A DNA stretch of 15,524 bases from Verrucomicrobiota bacterium. Its GTDB lineage: Bacteria > Verrucomicrobiota > Verrucomicrobiia > Limisphaerales > AV2. Numbering within the stretch: position 1 is the stretch's first letter; each line of letters begins with the position of its first letter. Position numbers and translations under genes: made by a program. The notes under the pieces were generated by a model. It did not search any database and was not told where the DNA came from. It saw only the letters and a list, made by a program, of their open reading frames with translations. This document shows, piece by piece, positions 14,707 through 15,524 of this stretch. Location of the stretch: the NCBI GenBank assembly GCA_003219345.1, contig QHOP01000373.1, positions 1 through 15,524 on the forward strand. The letters run 5' to 3'.

Positions 14707-15524
14707 TCAAGCCCGTTGGCAGCGCGGACAATAGAAGGTGCTTCGGGCGGCCTGAACGATCCGCCGAATCGGCGTGTTGCAAACGGAGCACGGATTGCCC
14801 GCCCGATCATAAACCAGCAATCGCTCCTCGTAGAAATCAGGCGCACCGTCGGCCTGACCGTAATAAAACAGCCCGCCTTTGCCGCTCGCGCCTGCCCAGT
14901 CCAGAGGAATCGTTGCGCCGAGTTGAATCGCCTCAACCAGCACCTGGCGGAGGCTTTGTCGGAGACGTTCGATCCGCTCGCGGGTAAGTTTGCGCGCCCG
15001 CAATCGCGGCGAAATGCCGGCGCGAAAGAGCGCCTCGCTCGCGTAAATATTCCCCACGCCAGGGACCAGTGATTGGTCGAGCAGCTTGACTTTGATGGGT
15101 TGCACGGACCGGTTCAACGCTCGCGCAAAATAATCCACGCTGAAGTCGTCGCTCAACGGTTCGGGTCCCAAAGTTTCGAGAGAACGCGTCTCCAGCGTCA
15201 GGCGGCCAAAGCAACGCGTATCTTCAAAAACGAAGTTGGTCTTTCCGAGCGAGAAGACGACGGCAGCATGTTTTGCCAGCGGCGCGGAGGCCGGTTGGAG
15301 GTACATCCGGCCGGTCATGCCAAGGTGGCCCAGCAAGGAAACCTTCGCGCGTTCCCGGGGACGCCGGAGGGTGAAGAGCAGGTATTTGCCACGCCGGGCC
15401 AGACCCACGAACCGCGCTCCGAGCAACGCGCGCTTGAACTCCTGTTCCGAAACCGGACGCAGCACGCGGAGGCGACGAACTTCGACAGCTCGTATCGTTT
15501 TGCTTTTCAGCAACGGCGCGAGAT
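14707..15524 (-). CDS. mutM: Formamidopyrimidine-DNA glycosylase (Fpg/MutM), cut by the right edge of the window
   Basis: Base-excision repair enzyme that removes 8-oxoguanine and formamidopyrimidines and nicks the abasic site. About 272 codons are visible; the frame stays open to the edge (L-A-P before the first in-window TTG), so the N-terminal M-PELPEVE segment with catalytic Pro and Glu lies outside. The TTG at 15513 is therefore not the start. Visible hallmarks are the beta-hairpin lysine in ARRGKYLLF, LGHLGMTGR, the helix-two-turn-helix region QPIKVKLLDQSLVPGVGNIYASEALF, and a C-terminal C4 zinc finger CSVC ... CPRC. A glycine-rich segment (ASGKGGLFYYG) replaces the usual short loop before the zinc finger. 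It is chromosomal housekeeping and marks the backbone next to the mobile-looking region. Confidence 0.95.
   Translation of the reverse strand, partial: LAPLLKSKTIRAVEVRRLRVLRPVSEQEFKRALLGARFVGLARRGKYLLFTLRRPRERAKVSLLGHLGMTGRMYLQPASAPLAKHAAVVFSLGKTNFVFEDTRCFGRLTLETRSLETLGPEPLSDDFSVDYFARALNRSVQPIKVKLLDQSLVPGVGNIYASEALFRAGISPRLRARKLTRERIERLRQSLRQVLVEAIQLGATIPLDWAGASGKGGLFYYGQADGAPDFYEERLLVYDRAGNPCSVCNTPIRRIVQAARSTFYCPRCQRA

Overview
The window most likely comes from a soil or freshwater Verrucomicrobiota genome of the Pedosphaera/Limisphaerales type (old subdivision 3). This rests on recognised protein styles: a TIGR02999-like ECF sigma factor beside a membrane serine/threonine kinase with WD40 repeats, a giant secreted repeat protein ending in a 'TDLSKW...YYRV' tail, and a small HTH protein of the 'RFLNLRNIPARVTAEQAAGILG' type. 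No 16S or other phylogenetic marker is present, so the placement is inference.

Layout. Bases 1-664 hold no gene I can support. A signalling module follows: an ECF sigma factor (665-1222), then a 1150-residue transmembrane kinase with 14 WD40 repeats (1295-4747). A possible hairpin terminator (4767-4805) closes it. Next come a possible 58-residue basic ORF (4896-5072), a four-helix membrane protein (5078-5527), a probable lipoprotein (5550-6191) and a 1752-residue exported protein (6196-11454) built as 14 repeats, 3 Ig-like domains and 14 repeats. After a 719-base gene-poor stretch come two co-directional genes, of which the second encodes a helix-turn-helix protein (12174-13019, 13029-13376). 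They converge on a tyrosine recombinase on the minus strand (13420-14343), with a 12-bp-stem hairpin between them. A tRNA-Asn(GTT) gene with its own promoter (14570-14644, minus) and the 3' part of mutM/fpg (14707 to the right edge, minus) close the window.

Main discovery. A 32-bp element occurs three times on the plus strand (1249-1280, 4850-4881, 6119-6150) with 23 of 32 positions identical in all three and a fixed 19-bp gap between TGTCGG and CATGTAT. Each copy sits just ahead of a gene start: the kinase, the small ORF/membrane protein/lipoprotein cluster, and the giant exported protein. The spacing resembles a -35/-10 promoter. The simplest model is that these are the promoters of the adjacent ECF sigma factor. 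In the model the kinase senses something outside the membrane through its WD40 propellers and activates the sigma factor by phosphorylation: the usual acidic DAED patch of sigma region 2 reads Q-P-T-A here. The sigma factor then raises kinase expression and switches on a surface/envelope gene set. This is inference from sequence, and it predicts a genome-wide regulon.

The right-hand part (about 12 to 14.5 kb) looks like a small integrase-associated element next to the 3' end of tRNA-Asn. The recombinase seems to lack the first catalytic arginine. A perfect 8-6-8 inverted repeat, shaped like a tyrosine-recombinase core site, lies just upstream of its start codon. I did not find a second copy of the tRNA 3' end in the window.
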